64,000 nucleotides of DNA from Catonia carolina (GCA_035578175.1 JAQMRL010000006.1:27660393-27724392); one strand, 5' to 3'. Shown: positions 32,829 to 44,704, counted from the first letter of the stretch. Numbers and translations: made by a program. Notes: generated by a model from the letters alone, not told the origin.

Positions 32829-33666
32829 TAGTACGTAAATCAAAGATGAAACCTGTGTTAGTAACCGCGTATCTCACCAAGTGAAAAACTTAAAAATTTC
32901 AAGTACGGCTGGTTTTAAAGCTTGGTTTTCTGATATTTTATTTGCATAAATTACAAAACACGGAAGTGTATAAGCATTTTCTTAAAATTTGGAAACAAAA
33001 TATGTACTTAAGCCTACCAGGTTTTTTAGTCCATCGGGAACAAAAATAACAATTTTTTAAACGCTCTAATTTCTTTATTCTTTGTACTAAAGGACTGAGT
33101 TTTAGCTGACATTAATTAGAAAACATACAGGAACAATCCACTAAAACGTTATAGGTTTCCGATTAAAATGGACTTGCTACATATTCTGTAACATGGACTA
33201 TACCCCAACGAACTAAAGACTGCAGATGATAGATATCTAGCCAATAACAGCCAAGGTCGGGTGCGAGGGTGCCCCTTCGCTAAGTCACACTCTGTTCCAC
33301 TGAACTCCAGCTGAAATTTTGTTAGGCTGTCATCCACAGCGGGACCACAACTTGACAACGCAGGATACGATTAACGAAAGTCATTGGGCTCTGTGCTGTG
33401 ATCTAGGTCACTATGTTTCGCCTTCATCTGCAGTCTCTAGTTTGTTAAGGTATAAGTGAAAAATGCTCTAAAAAACGGGTAGGGTACCTACATATTTTGT
33501 TTCCAATTCACCTGAAAAAGCCTAATACACTCTCGTGTTTCGTAATTTATACAAATAAAATAACAAAAACCACGCTTTAAAACGAGCCGTACCTAAAGTT
33601 TTTATGTTTTCACTTGTTGAGATACGCGGTTCCAAACACAGGCTCCATCTATCATTTTATGTACTA
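32829..33666. mobile_element. 838-bp transposon with very long terminal inverted repeats
   Basis: The ends TAGTACGTAAA and TTTATGTACTA are inverted. The arms remain alignable for about 210 bp on each side through 'aaccgcgtatctca', 'tacggct...gttttaaagc' and 'ggaaacaaaatatgta'. They match again at 'aactaaagactgcagatga', with about 180 bp extra in the left arm. TA flanks both ends. The unique centre (33235-33422) is GC-richer and has no convincing transposase motif. The TA target suggests the Tc1/mariner superfamily. Confidence 0.85.
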
Positions 33667-33897
33667 TATTCAGAGTTATCTCCTTTGAAATTAATGAGTT
33701 TATTCATTTTACAACCAGACCCTGCGGTGAATGAAGTGAAGGAGTCATTTGCAAGGTGGAAATCGAAGCTTTTCGGAGGGCCTGGCATGCTGATGAGCGT
33801 ACTTTTCCACTCATTGAGGAAGGCAATGGAAACCAATTCACTCCTCGTTTAATAAAGTCTCTAGAAGTTTAAACCAACCTTTCTGCTGATGACCTAA
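33667..33897 (+). repeat. Family B copy, right part
   Basis: Continues with 'ttcagagttatctcctttga' to GCTGATGACCTAAACAA. Confidence 0.9.
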
Positions 33898-34009
33898 ACA
33901 AAATATCAAAACTAGCAACTCACTGAGCGTTAATGTAAAGTAAACTTAAAGTGTTCAAATTTTCACACAACCTTACATGTTGAAAAAATTAACTTGCTTC
34001 TTATTTACT

Positions 34010-34228
34010 TTAAGCGAGGATCGTTCATCCTAAACCTCAATCTCCACCTCGGTCTGTTCCACCAGTCCTCCTCCGCCAGCCCCCTCTTTCGTATAGCCTC
34101 TCTCACCCCTTCTTTTAAGTTCGACAGGGTCTTCCTCTTTTCCTCTGAGCAACTGGTTGGTAGTTTAATATCCTTTTCGGCCACCTATCCTCTTCCATTC
34201 AAAACCAATTGTCGTTTCTCTGTTCTTT
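34010..34228 (-). pseudogene. LINE ORF2 C-terminus
   Basis: The minus strand is open for about 70 codons: AEKDIKLPTSCSEEKRKTLS, then LKEGVREAIRKRGLAEEDWW and NRPRWRLRFRMNDPRLK. The pattern GR(P)xxRWxDGVRxAIxxRGLxxEDWxxRxRWRL is the well-known end of RTE-like insect LINE proteins. Nothing of the catalytic domain remains. An overlapping plus-strand frame is its antisense shadow. Confidence 0.75.
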
Positions 34229-34689
34229 AATTCCTATTCATATCCATTAATTTCCTGATGAATGGCAATAGTTGCTAAAAAGAATCGAAAAATATAATAG
34301 CTCAGTGCTGCTAAAAACAAAGGTGAAATATAGCAGAACTAACTGTACACTACTTAAAGTAACAACAACTACGTTGGAAAGTCCGAAGCGATGTGTCACT
34401 TCCAATGCGTTGGTATACTTCAGTTCATTGAACTTGCTTCCTCCAACCTGAAATAGATGTACAGTAAACAGACGCTTCGCTTACCGTATTCTCGTTCTTA
34501 TTAACTTTACGTATTATTATCTTATTTTATATCTCCTATTTTACAGTCATAAAAAATATATGATTTTGGTTAGTTCTCTGCAAATGTACTCAAACAGACG
34601 ATTCATTTGAACCCACTTCGGGGAAAATCGGTGAAGGTTTAGGTGGTTAAAATCATGTTGAAAACAAACCTGCTCACTATTAATACCTA

Positions 34690-34753
34690 TATATATTTTA
34701 ATACATTATTTATATTGACAAGAGAAAGTCGTGTGAGTGTTTCACACCACAAT
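34690..34753 (+). repeat. Family F, right terminus only
   Basis: 'gacaagagaaagtcgtgtga' and GTGTTTCACACC followed by a T run, as at 1-246 and 13380-13412. Confidence 0.75.
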
Positions 34754-35027
34754 TTTTTTTTTAATGGTCGAACAACCAAATAAATTTTTTCTGGTGACTC
34801 AAAATGATTGGTGACTCAATAAATGGATTGACTCAACCTATTGTCACCGCCACCCCTTCTAATTAATCAGTTACTGTGTTGCCGGCCTTCAATAGTTCTC
34901 CCGGCCTTTGTCGGCGCGGTAGGCCCTTTGGCAGTGTACTGACAAACCTTTCGGCTGCTCACCGACAGAGGCCTTTGTCATCAAGGCCGAGCCAGTAGCC
35001 GCCCTCTACCACAGCGCTCTCGACAAC

Positions 35028-35036
35028 TATATAAAG
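35028..35036 (+). promoter_or_regulatory. TATA box of the solo LTR
   Basis: TATATAAAG lies in GC-rich surroundings. The likely start site is in the TTCAATTCC region about 25-35 bases downstream. Confidence 0.65.
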
Positions 35037-35056
35037 AGCGCTTCACTGAGGCGAGA

Positions 35057-35140
35057 GATTCAATTCCGATCCAGACACAGAGAAGATTCAATTCCGATCC
35101 AGACACAGAGAAGATTCAATTTCGATCCAGACACAGAGAG
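35057..35140 (+). repeat. Three 28-bp tandem units in the LTR
   Basis: GATTCAATTCCGATCCAGAC followed by ACAGAGAA occurs at 35057, 35085 and 35113. The third has one substitution and a truncated end. It lies just downstream of the TATA box, in the presumed R region. Confidence 0.9.
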
Positions 35141-35564
35141 ATTCACTTCCACCAGTCTACAGCATCGACAAGACGTCCACCACGGCACACGGCTGCCAGA
35201 CTCCATCGACGACTAATCGAGACTAATCGACGACCCCGCAAGAGAGAAGATGATGCTTCCGCTCGCCGATCCGTCACCGTATGCCGTCGACTGGACCGTC
35301 ATCGCCCGCTGACGCGAGCGATGCCCACAGCGGTCCCTCGACCGAGCCTTACGTCCACCAGACCCGACGAAGCATCCATCGACGTACTACTGCGAGGGAA
35401 GAAGATGATGTCTCCGCTGAACGATGACACGCCGTGTCGCCCAGCCTCCGACCGCCACGACTACGACCGACGCTTCTCCAAGACGACCACCGCTTAAACG
35501 ACCCTTTTCAGGGCCACCAAACAGAAAAGGTTTGCCACTTAATGTCGCCATCCGGTGACACTAT

Positions 35565-36622
35565 ATATTTTGATATTCCACTAAAATTATCTGAAAACCT
35601 TTTACATTTTAAGTAAAAAAATAATTTTAAACTCCAAAGGTAATATTAATGTTCAGAAGGTCGTATTATCCTTTTTTAGATTATTATGACGAAGAATAAA
35701 TACATTAACATTTTTTTGAAATTAATAGTAGAACAATTAGAGATATTTATAAAAATAATTAAAAGAACCATCTGCATATAACATTAGGAAGGACAAGATT
35801 AATATCGATTAGTTTAAACTTGGAATAGTGTAATAATTAATCTAGAATCCTTTTGTCAGATGCATCCCTAATAAATGTTTAGGTTAGGAATGTTGACAGT
35901 ATGTTGGATGAGGCCGCGATCACAAATCTCTCTCTTCGACTAAAACAAACACGCGCTCAAACAAAAACACGCACACACGTTTACTTACTACTGTAAATGT
36001 ATTCCGCTAATACATACTATGATGCCATAGTAGATCTATAATAGCAGATGTCAGAAGCTTGCTATGTAGCATTTGCTGTAGGTTTCCGTTTCTCTTTGGA
36101 ATTCATCGCATATTCCATCCTTGATTGTCACGTTTTCATCTCGTACTATACAACAACCACTAAGCGATACAAACATCCCATGATTTAAGCAAGTACGTTA
36201 CGCTATTCAACGTATACGTACATGATCCTTCATTGCTTTCAAGTTCAGTTAATTAACAAATTTAATAATTCTTATCAAAAACATGTCGGTATTTCATCTT
36301 TATAGAAACGTTAAACAGAATTATATTGGATATTGAAGAAACACCTTTACGATTTGTTTAATACAACTGATATAGCCCTAATAAAATAAATGCATGATAT
36401 GAGAATTATTTTACGCTTGTACGTACGAACTCATTGTCTATTAAGGAATAAATAATATTATCGTTAGTATTATTGAGATATTCCACCCCGAATTCGCTTC
36501 GTGTCAGATTCTTTAATAGCTACTTTGTAGAATTCAAAAAACAAGTTCATAATTTTCCTGCTCATGTAAACACATACAAAATTTAAGAACCTTGCAGTGA
36601 ACTGAAATCATCCGTAGTATGT
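35565..36622. other. No gene recognised
   Basis: AT-rich. Nothing beyond short A/C-rich runs near 35940-35980. Confidence 0.5.
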
Positions 36623-37010
36623 AGTTTAGGTCATCAACGGAAAGGCTGCTTTGAATCTGAAGAAGTTTTACTAAGTAAAATTAGGAGTGACGTACTTTAC
36701 ATTGCCTTCCTCACTAAGTTGAAAAGTATGCTTATTAACAACCCAGGCCCTTTGAAAAGGATATATTTTACTATTTGTAAATGACAACTTCACTTCATTT
36801 ACCACAGTGTCTGGTTATATAATAATGAAATTCATTACATTCAGAGGAGATAACTCTGATTAATATCTTTTACAACTCTACCTCTTCTGTTCTTAAATGA
36901 TTCAGACATTTAATTGGCTGACCATTTGATAAGAAACAAAACTATTTTTTGTAGCCCTGGAATTAAAAGATTGAGTGCAAATAATTTAACACCACGTGTC
37001 TGTTATGGAT
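36623..37010 (-). repeat. Family B copy
   Basis: Full length but diverged ('ggtcatcaacggaaaggctg'). Followed closely by a second copy in the same orientation. Confidence 0.85.
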
Positions 37011-37030
37011 TAGTAATTCTATTAAAATTG

Positions 37031-37332
37031 TACTCACCGAGTTGAAAAGTACGCTTATCAGCGTGCCAGGTCTTTTGAAAAGCACATATTTTCCACTCTA
37101 CAAATGACACATTCACTTCATTCACCCCAGGGTCTGGTTGTATTATGAAATTACTTACTTTCAAAGTAGATAACTCTGATTAGTGTCTTTTACCTCTACC
37201 TCTTTTGTTCTTAAATAATTTTGTCATATAATTGGCTGACCATGTGATAAGAAACAGAACTACTTTTTGTAGCCCTGGAACTAACAAATTGAGTGCAAAT
37301 AATTTAACTCCCATCTATCTGTTATGGGCAGA
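37031..37332 (-). repeat. Family B copy, 3' truncated
   Basis: Begins at 'tactcaccgagttgaaaagt' and runs to TGTTATGGGCAG. The 3' hairpin block is missing, so it may be a partial tandem copy of its neighbour or a separate insertion. Confidence 0.85.
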
Positions 37333-37389
37333 GACTAGTACATTAAAATTATAAAATGATTTCTTAAAATAACTGAAAGGAGAAATAAT

Positions 37390-37413
37390 ATCCACCTCCT
37401 CCTCCTCCTCCTC
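37390..37413. repeat. (CTC)n microsatellite
   Basis: CCACCTCCTCCTCCTCCTCC followed by TCATCC. Confidence 0.9.
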
Positions 37414-38127
37414 ATCCGTGTAAAGGCCGCATCTCATCTAAAAATAGACTTATACCCGCGTTTGAATGGTAGGGGTAGGTATATTGTTCAATCTTGCTTT
37501 TATAGCAAAACCGGTTGAATTGAATATGACCAGAAAAAGGGAATAAACCCTCTGAGATTCATAGATTACCCAGTTTTCAGACACTTTTTCACAATGAATT
37601 TAAGGTGTTCTAATTTATCTTTCGTAATTTTTTTCTACATGCACTTGTTCACAAAATTCCATGCTATCATATAAATAACTGTAGGAATGGGTCAATGATA
37701 TCAGCTCAAAGAGAACAGTTTTCTCGCCTTCTTTTTACCACAGACAATCCATACTCACTTGACTCTCACATACGCTTGAATAGCCTTATAGTGTGGTAAG
37801 CGAGGGTGTTTGATACATAAAATTTTTCGCTAGACTTTTCCTATAATACCAGATTACAAAAATAAAAATAATTTATTGCCAAATTTTGATAAAAACGCGC
37901 GACTTTGAATAAATTACAACAAATTTCGTAAATTTACTGTAACTGTAGTAAAAACGGAGTTTAATGTTTATTTTATTAATTTTTTTCTTAACATCTCATA
38001 AAAATTCAAATTTTTTGTATAAAAAATGGATAAAAAGACCAAGCCTTTCGGCGCGATCTCGAAATTAGTGTTCGAAGATTTACTATTCTCAAACATATCA
38101 GTCGAACAAGGGTTAATAAAATTCATT
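37414..38127. other. No gene recognised
   Basis: AT-rich; the short frame starting at 38026 runs into the next family B copy and has no independent support. Confidence 0.45.
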
Positions 38128-38138
38128 AAGAAAAATAA

Positions 38139-38527
38139 CAGACAGGTGGAGTGTCAAATTATTTACACTCAATCTGTTAGTTGCAGGGCTAAAACAAATA
38201 GTTCTGTTTCTTATCACATGGTCAGCCAATTAAATGACTGAATCATTTAAAAACAGAAGAGGTAGAGGTGTAAAAGACACTAATCAGAGTTATCTCGTCT
38301 GAAAGTAATGGATTTCATTATACAGCCAGACCCTGTGGTGAATGAAGTGAAAGTGTCATTTGCAGAGTGGAAAATATATGCTTTTCAGAGAACCTGGCAT
38401 GCTGATAAGTGTACTTTTCCACTCAGTGAGGAAGGCAATGGTAAACCACCTCACTCCTAGTACCGATTTACTTAGTAAAACCTCTACAGGTTCAAACCAG
38501 CCTTTTGGCTGATGACCTAAACACCAC
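38139..38527 (+). repeat. Family B copy with 11-bp target duplication
   Basis: Younger-subfamily copy flanked by AAGAAAAATAA at 38128-38138 and 38528-38538. The 3' end reads GATGACCTAAACACCAC. Confidence 0.95.
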
Positions 38528-38538
38528 AAGAAAAATAA

Positions 38539-39524
38539 AAAGATAAAAACGAAAAGAAAATATTTAATAAAAATCGAAGAATGGTACTTTATGTAAAAAA
38601 CGATATGATAAAACGCAATTACAGTAGCTACTACATAATATGATTTATAATGTCAGTAATTTTCAATTAAGAGTAAAATTGACAACCATTATGAGTTAAA
38701 AACAAAAGAAGTGAAATGAATGAGGAAGAAGGAAAGAAATACCGATAGAAAAGAAAGAGATTGATAAAGAGAAGTGGGGGAGGGTATAGAGGAAAGAAAT
38801 AAGAGAAGCAGAGAGAATTTTAGAACCGAAGGGGTCTGGTGATGCGGTACATTCAGAGGGAATTTAATTAAATAGAATTGACAGTAGAATTAAGATTCAA
38901 GGGACGACAGCGACGCGGGTTTCGCGTTCTCGAGAATGGCATTCCGAATCATCTCTGAATCATAACGTCCCTTCATCATTCAGTTCTCTCCCTCCCCCCC
39001 CCCCGACCACCATTTCTCTTCTCTACATACGGAGAACGTTACGTAAGAAGACTATGCGTAAAGCATAACATATCTGAACTGCATTCTACGTGAGCAATAA
39101 TGATTGTAAGGGCGGCATATTTCACGGTGCAAAAAGAATTATATATATACCTTATAAAATACATCTTTTTTATGTATTAATTAATTATGTATCAATTTCA
39201 AATGAATTTTAATAAAAACTTTGTTGAAATATTTCAAAAAGTTTACTAATGGTTTCAACAATATTAATGATCACAAGACACGAGACTTACAATTTAAAAA
39301 GCCACTGTTTCACTTCTTTAATACCAAACAAATATAACAACCGAAATAATGGAACGAATAGGAAATTTGTACACTTCTGTTTATGTACGACATTGTAATA
39401 ACATCACAAATTAATACTGTAGTTTGTTTTTCAATTTCTTTTTTCGATTTCTGGAACTGATTCTGATTTAAGGGGGATCTCAATCCAATTTTGGTGAATT
39501 TTTTCGAATCTAAATATGTTTAGG
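38539..39524. other. No gene; purine-rich tract, CpG patch and C-run
   Basis: 38690-38830 is strongly purine-rich on the plus strand. 38885-38960 is CpG-richer (GACGCGGGTTTCGCG). A C homopolymer lies at about 38993-39004. No motif-bearing frame. Confidence 0.4.
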
Positions 39525-40275
39525 GTCGGAGATCTGAAAACGAGTATTTCTGGTGAAAACTTACTTTTGTAATAAAATGAATACTAAGACCACAATCTTA
39601 AAAAATTCATTTTTTACCGCTTTCAATGAAAAAAATGACAGAAAATCACTAATTGACGCTTAATTTTAAGCGTTGTATAAAAAATGTTGTAATAAAAGTT
39701 GTTTCTTTTAATTTCCAACATCTTTGATTATACTAGATTATAAAATTTTGCCCTGGAATGCATATTAAGATCACAATCCCACCACAATATGAAAACCATT
39801 TCTTTAACACGAGAGTACAGCCCCTATCATTTCAGCAGACACGGCGCTTACCCTATTTTGTAGAGCACACAAATATAGCAAATGAGGAGGTTTTAAAAAA
39901 ATCGTTGGAGCCGTTTTTTGAAAAATTTGCAAGAAAAGTGAAAAAAATCGCACGAATAAACTAGTAGGCCTACATACGGTTAACCGATTTTGATGAAAGT
40001 ATTCGAGTCGGGTTCTCTTGTAGTAGCCTACTTATTTTAAGTTTCAAGTTTGAAGTTCGTAGGTTATTCCATTTTTGAGATATTTTATTCAACACACACA
40101 CACACACACACACACACAATCTCTAAAAACATGTTTTTTGGTACAGGGGGCCTGAAAACATATTATTGTATTTCCGGTGAATACTCAATTTTAAAAAATT
40201 GACATGAAAACTATAGTACTTTCCTTCCCTATAATAATTTCATAATTCCCTATTTAGTCAAGAGAAAGTAAAAAA
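39525..40275 (-). repeat. Family F copy, near full, plus a small fragment
   Basis: A short F left-end fragment ('gagtatttctggtgaaaact') at 39525-39575 precedes a long reverse copy with 'cgcttaccctattttgtaga', 'ggttaaccgattttgatgaa', a (CA)n tract at about 40093-40120 and 'ggtgaatactcaatttt'. Confidence 0.85.
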
Positions 40276-40341
40276 ACGATTACGATTGGGTTTTTATGTT
40301 GGTTTCACACAATCTATTTTTCACAACCATATAACTCGGAA

Positions 40342-40699
40342 CAGCCCATAAAGAGAGATGGATTGTTAAATTATTTGCACTTTGTTAGATCCAGAACTAA
40401 AAAAATAGCTCTGTTTCTTATCACATGATCAGCCAATTAAATGACTTAATCATTTCAAAAACGAAGAGGTGTAAAAGTCACTAGTCAGAGTTATCTTCTT
40501 AATGAATTTCATTATATAACCAGACCCTATGGTTGATAAAGTGAAGGTGTCATTTGCAGGGTGGAAAATTTATGTTTTTCAGAGGGCCTGGCATGTTGAG
40601 AAACATATTTTTCAACTCAGTGAGGGAGGCATAGATAAAAAATTACTCCTCATTTTACTCAGCAAAACGTCTAGAGGTTCAAGATGACCTAAACAACAC
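40342..40699 (+). repeat. Family B copy, diverged
   Basis: CAGCCCATAAAGAGAGATGG to GATGACCTAAACAACAC, with small deletions including part of the 3' hairpin block. Confidence 0.85.
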
Positions 40700-41567
40700 A
40701 TAACTTAGAATCTCCTAAAATTGAGCGCAATCACACATTTGAACAAAAGAAAAATCATTTAAAAAATAATTGAACGAATTATTCATTTAAAATGTAAATA
40801 TCAGGAAATTAGCAGTGAAAGAAACTTCTGTTATTTATATACAGAGAGGTTCACAAATTTATGGAAGTTATCAGATAGTTCTAGTTAATTTCAGTAAATA
40901 CATTTATTTTAGGCCTGTACAGTAATAAACGTTTAAAAATAATTAAAAACAGTAATTTTTTCGCACTACTCCGTATTTCTAAAAATCAATTTACTTTAGT
41001 TATCTAACATAAGGATAGTTTTTATTAAAACCTATTTGGGAAGATAATTAAAAAGATAGTTTTATTTTATAACAGATTTCTACAAGCTAAACTTGGTATC
41101 CCTTTCTTAGAAGTTGAGAAAAGCTTAACCATCTTAACGATTATTTGATGTTGCTAACAGTCCCTATAACGAGCTACGTTAGAACTTTTTAAATAATTAC
41201 GATCAATTAAATTGTTGATAATTAATCCACTAATTGTTAATTAAAATTCTTAGTTAATTGATTTTCTAAAGAACGGTTGTTTTACCAATTCAGTTATAAT
41301 AAATATTAATAATATAAATGTTAAAAACAAGAGATTTTAAAAATTAGTACGTGCAATTAAAAAAGAAAAATTTCTGTTTACTGCCGTAAAGCAACCCATC
41401 TTGTAAGAAAATAACTAACGGATAATAGGTTGCTTCAGAAGTAGGTAAAAATTATTAATACTTTCTGTACAAGGAAACAATTTACACGACATATTAACTA
41501 TAAATATTTGTAGATACAACTTAAATTCTAAAAGTTAATGAATTTAAATACTCTGTTAACAATTTAT
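40700..41567. other. No gene recognised
   Basis: AT-rich; nothing supported. Confidence 0.5.
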
Positions 41568-41645
41568 TCAGAGTGTCTCTTCAGCCATCATTTTAGCTTT
41601 CCCCCCACCTAATTTTTAACATTTTCCTACAACACCACATTTCAA
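41568..41645. repeat. 75-bp direct repeat flanking a LINE, left copy
   Basis: 'gagtgtctcttcagccatca' through 'acaacaccac' recurs at 42470-42545 at roughly 90 percent identity. Confidence 0.85.
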
Positions 41646-41751
41646 GTATTTAAGTTATTGTTCTTTCTTTTGTCTTTTATGACCACAATGGATCACTTTA
41701 GTCAAATTTAGAAAGCTTCTTTCTTTTCATATTCTTTAGCTTGATGTTTTG

Positions 41752-42469
41752 TCAGTATGCCTTCATTCGGGCTGATCTTGCTTGCCGAACTTCCTCTGAA
41801 ACGACCGATTTCTTCCTGCTTGGGTTTGTTCTTCCATCTGATTTTGTTTCAAATCTACTTTTCTTATTTCTTAAATTTTTTAAGATTTCTGTTTTGTTTG
41901 CTAAATCATCAAAAGTTAATCCGAGTTCAATCATGTCTTCTTTGACATTTCGGATCCATGCTCCTGATGTTACCATTGGAAAGAGTTTTCCAATCATCTT
42001 GTTTAAAATTCTGTCTTTAGGTGTTCTGATAAGATCTCCAAGAAAAGATATCCTTTTCTTCCTTATTGTAACTGTTATGGGTTCGTTTTCTTTATAGACT
42101 TGTTCGTTTGTTAGAATTCTCCATTGCCCATCTACTTTGCTTTTCTTTCTTATGCAGGTTCTTAGGATTCGTCTTTCGAATTTTCGGACATTGTTTATTG
42201 CTTTTGTCTTGGTCACTTTTGCTAATGTTTCGCTGCTATATGGAACTTGTGGTTGTATGACTGTTTTGTAACGTTTAATTTTTGTTTGTATAGATAACCA
42301 TTTTTTGTTGTATACGTTTTTGGTTATTTGTTGTGATTTAGATAATTTTTTCAGTTTCTCTTCCCACGCTATGTTTTCTTTATTGTTGTGTGTTATGTGT
42401 TCGCCTAGATATTAAAACGATTTAACTAGTTCCACTTGGTTTCCGTTAATGTTTACTGAATTTATGCAG
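41752..42469 (-). pseudogene. 5'-truncated LINE reverse transcriptase fragment
   Basis: The minus strand is open for about 239 codons with one stop: NSVNINGNQVELVKSF, stop, YLGEHITHNNKENIAWEEKL, then IKRYKTVIQPQVPYSSETLA. It continues RRILRTCIRKKSKVDGQWRI and TIRKKRISFLGDLIRTPKDR and ends EEVRQARSARMKAY. Order and motifs match the 25727-26829 LINE, so the same or a sister family is involved. Only the region after the FADD box is present. The fragment starts exactly where the right direct repeat begins, which suggests it was inserted into the older LINE at 42470-42835. Confidence 0.85.
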
Positions 42470-42835
42470 AGTGTCTCTTTAGCCATCATTTTAGCTTTTC
42501 CCCCACCTAATTTTTAACATTTTCGTACAACGCCACTTTCCAGAAGCTTCTATCCTCTACTTTTCTACAGCCCCTATCACCCACGTTTCACTCCCGTATA
42601 ATGCTACACTCCAAACATGGTGTTTTAAGAATTTTTTCTCATCTGTAAATAAATGTTTAAAGTCAGTAAGCTGTTTTTCATTTCAAAGGATTTTTTAGCT
42701 TGAGCGATCCTATTTTTGATATCACTTGTGCTTCTACCATCCTTTGTTATTTTACTTTCTAGATAGCAGACCCCAACTTCCTGTATGTTTTCATTATCAA
42801 GGATATTTTCAACTATACCTTGAGTTTTAAAATGT
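42470..42835 (-). pseudogene. Older LINE reverse transcriptase relic
   Basis: Minus strand: NENIQEVGVCYLESKITKDG, RSTSDIKNRIAQAKKSFEMK and then, in shifted frames, SLLTLNIYLQMRKN and WSV-type VALYGC equivalents decayed to MFGV*HYTGVKRG. This is the FxYLGSxIxxDGRSxxEIxxRIAxAKxAF block of a widespread insect LINE family. The same family is seen at 46090-46860. Confidence 0.7.
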
Positions 42836-43494
42836 TCAGTAAAAACTGAAAATATATTTAATTACTGAATGGTTTAAATTGTGATTTGATTTATTTTATT
42901 TAGTAAAATATAGCTACATTAACATTACAATTCATGACTATACTAAGCTATGTACAATATTTTAAACTAAATATACTTATACGCAAAAACTCTTCTTCAC
43001 TAAGAGTTCTGTCCGCGCATAGGAGTATACAGAACAAAAACATTAATTCACTTAAATACCTATAACAACTATAAAATTACTAAGTTAAATACTAAGTTAA
43101 GATTTCACAACTTATTCCACCTCTTACGGATGCGGCCGCCTCTTTTCACCATAGCCCATCACGGCTCTGTGGTAAGTCAAATCACCGTTGCAAATAAATT
43201 GAAATTGAAAACTAATTAGCTACAAAAGCGGTTTCTTTTTTGAATCTAGTTTATAAATAATGACAAACGTTAAATTATAAATTTAAAAATTTACTTTAAT
43301 TATGGCCTTCAGACTAGTACAGCCAATCAGCTGATAGAAAGTAGCTTTCAATTGTTAAATTACATCGGGTGGGCGACTACTTAGTATGATGACCAGTGAC
43401 GCCATATAACTTACGATCAAATACCGTGATTGTCCGTGTTCAAACGCACTCTCAAAGAAACATCTAGTAAAACTAAGATAGTCGCAATCTTTAA
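42836..43494. other. No confirmed gene; possible LINE 3' scrap near 43100
   Basis: Around 43110-43155 the minus strand reads MGYGEKRRPHP before a stop, resembling LINE C-terminal tails, but it is too short to assign. Confidence 0.3.
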
Positions 43495-43955
43495 AAAATC
43501 CTATAAGTTAACCGATTTTGATGAGCAAATTCAGATTCACTAATCTATGCTAAACTACGCGTTGTAGAAAACACCGCTAAAAATAAAAGTTGCAGGTTCT
43601 TATAATTTCCTACAGACTTTTGCCTTAATGTGCAAAATGATTTTTTTAAATCGTAGGGTGAGCGAAAATCTTACAAACAACTGTTACTTCCGGTTGGTCG
43701 ATTTTGATAAAAATGTTTTTATTGGGTCCCCTAGTAGTAGGCCTACGTAACTTAAGTTCCAAGTTTAAACTTCATACAATATTCCGTTCTTGAGATATTT
43801 TGTTCAAACACACGCATAACAATCGCTAAAAACATGTTTTTGGGTTCAAGCGTCCTAAAAACGTGTATTTCCAGTGAAAACTTGATTTCGGAAAATTAAT
43901 ATGAAAACATTACTTGACTAGATGTTTAATAGCACAAGAAAAAGTAATTAGGTTA
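43495..43955 (-). repeat. Family F copy, partial
   Basis: Shares 'acttccggttggtcgatttt', 'ccgttcttgagatattttgt' and 'cgctaaaaacatgtttttgg'. A duplicated piece of the 'aaccgattttgatga' region lies at 43508-43530, showing internal rearrangement. Confidence 0.8.
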
Positions 43956-43989
43956 AACTTGAACTTATATTATAAATATGCTTAAACCT

Positions 43990-44270
43990 ACATAGTCCTC
44001 TTCTTCTTCTTTTCACAATCAACTATTAGGTTTCCGCTTGTTCTGATTCACAACAGCGACAAACTATTGAATAATTGCCATCTCTTGCGTGGCCTCCCAA
44101 CATTTCTTCTTCCCACCGGTCTGTATTGCAAAACGCTGAGGGGATCTTTCCCTCAGGCGTTCTCTCTGCGTGCTCCCTCCATTGATTTCAATATTCTACA
44201 ATCTTCCCATTCATACTCTAAGCATCCAGTTCTGTTCTTATGTCCTCTTTATGTACCTACATCTTTCCAC
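43990..44270 (-). pseudogene. LINE ORF2 C-terminus
   Basis: Minus strand: YEWEDCRILKSMEGARRENA, stop, GKDPLSVLQYRPVGRRNVGR and PRKRWQLFNS. The YRPxGRRxxGRPxxRW motif is the usual tail of LINE reverse transcriptases. Two stops; no catalytic residues remain. Confidence 0.65.
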
Positions 44271-44302
44271 ATATATTAAATTCTATAAATAATAGACTAA
44301 TG

Positions 44303-44704
44303 CTGTTGTTTGATCATCAGCCAAAAGTCTGGATTGAACCTCTAGAGGCTTTACTAAGTAAAACGAGGAGTGAGGTGGTTTACCATTGCCTTCATCACTG
44401 AGTGGAAAAGTATCCTTATCAGCATGTCAGACACTCTGAAAAGCATCTACTTTCAACCCTGCAAATGATACCTTCACTTCATTCACTACAGGGTCTGCCT
44501 GTATAGTGAAATTCATTACTCTCAGAGGAGATAACTCCGATTAGTGTCTTTTACATCTCTACAAAGGTAGAGGCGTTTGTTCTTAAATACTTCAGTCATG
44601 TAATTAACTGAACATGTGATAAAAAACATAACTAATTTTGTAACCCTGAAACTAGCAGATCGAGTGCAAATAATTTAACACTCCACCTGCCTTTTATAGG
44701 TAGG
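44303..44704 (-). repeat. Family B copy, older subfamily
   Basis: Full length with a small local duplication 'acaaaggtagaggcg' near 44563. Confidence 0.9.

Larger units (their letters stand above)
34842..35560 (+). mobile_element. Solo LTR (719 bp) with 4-bp target duplication
   Basis: Begins TGTCACCGCC and ends ATCCGGTGACA, so it has the TG...CA ends and an 8-bp inverted terminus (TGTCACCG / CGGTGACA). It is flanked by CTAT at 34838-34841 and 35561-35564. TATATAAAG at 35028-35036 is a good TATA box, about 20-30 bp upstream of a 28-bp unit repeated three times. It is clearly GC- and CpG-richer than its surroundings. A 4-bp duplication fits gypsy-type LTR retrotransposons. No internal region, primer-binding site or second LTR is adjacent, so it is a recombination product. 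The open frame at 35434-35616 runs out of the LTR and is chance. Confidence 0.85.

Noticed and set aside
35434..35616. 60-residue frame starting in the GC-rich block
   Set aside because: It crosses the right end of the solo LTR, so it cannot be an ancestral coding unit.
38993..39004. C homopolymer as a slippery or regulatory site
   Set aside because: Nothing around it gives it a function; homopolymers are common sequencing-error sites.
41741..42097. 118-residue hydrophobic plus-strand frame, membrane-protein-like
   Set aside because: Antisense shadow of the LINE reverse transcriptase on the minus strand.
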